Assembly: GCF_001544555.2 (NCBI RefSeq)
Contig: NZ_FCOK02000084.1
Coordinates: 1-43,494 of the forward strand
DNA length: 43,494 nucleotides
From: Caballeronia udeis
GTDB lineage: Bacteria; Pseudomonadota; Gammaproteobacteria; Burkholderiales; Burkholderiaceae
Direction of reading: 5' to 3'
A model generated the notes under the pieces. That model was given only the letters and a program-made list of their open reading frames with translations. It searched no databases and was not told the DNA's origin. Numbering within the stretch: position 1 is the first letter of the stretch; every line of letters starts with the position of its first letter. The position numbers and the translations under genes were made by a program. Of this stretch, positions 43,478 to 43,494 are shown piece by piece.

Positions 43478-43494
43478 AGGGTTTAGGTGTAGCC

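Overview
The window looks like chromosomal DNA of a soil or plant-associated member of the Burkholderiaceae (Paraburkholderia/Caballeronia type). The reasons are high-GC coding sequence with strong third-position GC bias, many AraC/LysR/MocR regulators, a dipeptide-type ABC importer and gab genes. Genus is inference; no rRNA or tRNA gene was seen.

Layout. 1-5516: a patchwork of a histidine-kinase fragment, a VanX/DdpX-like dipeptidase, a methyl-accepting chemotaxis protein with a candidate sigma-28 promoter, and two secreted proteins, separated by copies of a dispersed ~50-bp intergenic repeat. 5517-8694: a cyclic-nucleotide-domain/thioredoxin-reductase-like flavoprotein, then a cupin and an AraC regulator on the minus strand. 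8695-13389: repeats, a Pro/Gln-rich exported protein, a TetX-like monooxygenase and an NTF2-like protein. 13553-16858: an AT-richer accessory zone with five small orphan membrane proteins, a PAP2 phosphatase scrap and about 1 kb with no recognisable gene. 16982-19852: small ORF, Sco copper chaperone, galactose-oxidase-type copper radical oxidase, cytochrome c. 20214-22633: an IS91-type element with a tyrosine recombinase broken by one in-frame stop. 22641-25449: repeat, small conserved protein, a chimeric SDR/membrane pseudogene and an orphan TAXI solute-binding protein.

36216-25720 (minus strand) is a ten-gene tightly coupled operon: LysR regulator, FMO-like flavoprotein, two permeases, two ATPases, a solute-binding protein, a BAAT-like acyl hydrolase and two AhpD/CMD proteins. 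It reads as an import-and-oxidise pathway for an unknown substrate. 36948-38204 is a polymorphic-toxin-like gene followed after 3 nt by a probable immunity gene, in AT-richer DNA. 38315-42667 is gabD-gabT with a divergent MocR (GabR-like) regulator and a clear direct-repeat operator. 42713-43436 is a HigBA-type toxin-antitoxin pair with a palindromic promoter/operator and a puzzling toxin start.

Most novel-looking: the Sco/copper radical oxidase/cytochrome c operon, the orphan toxin-immunity pair, the small-membrane-protein array, the variant import-oxidation operon, and several unexplained repeats that sit beside gene fragments.
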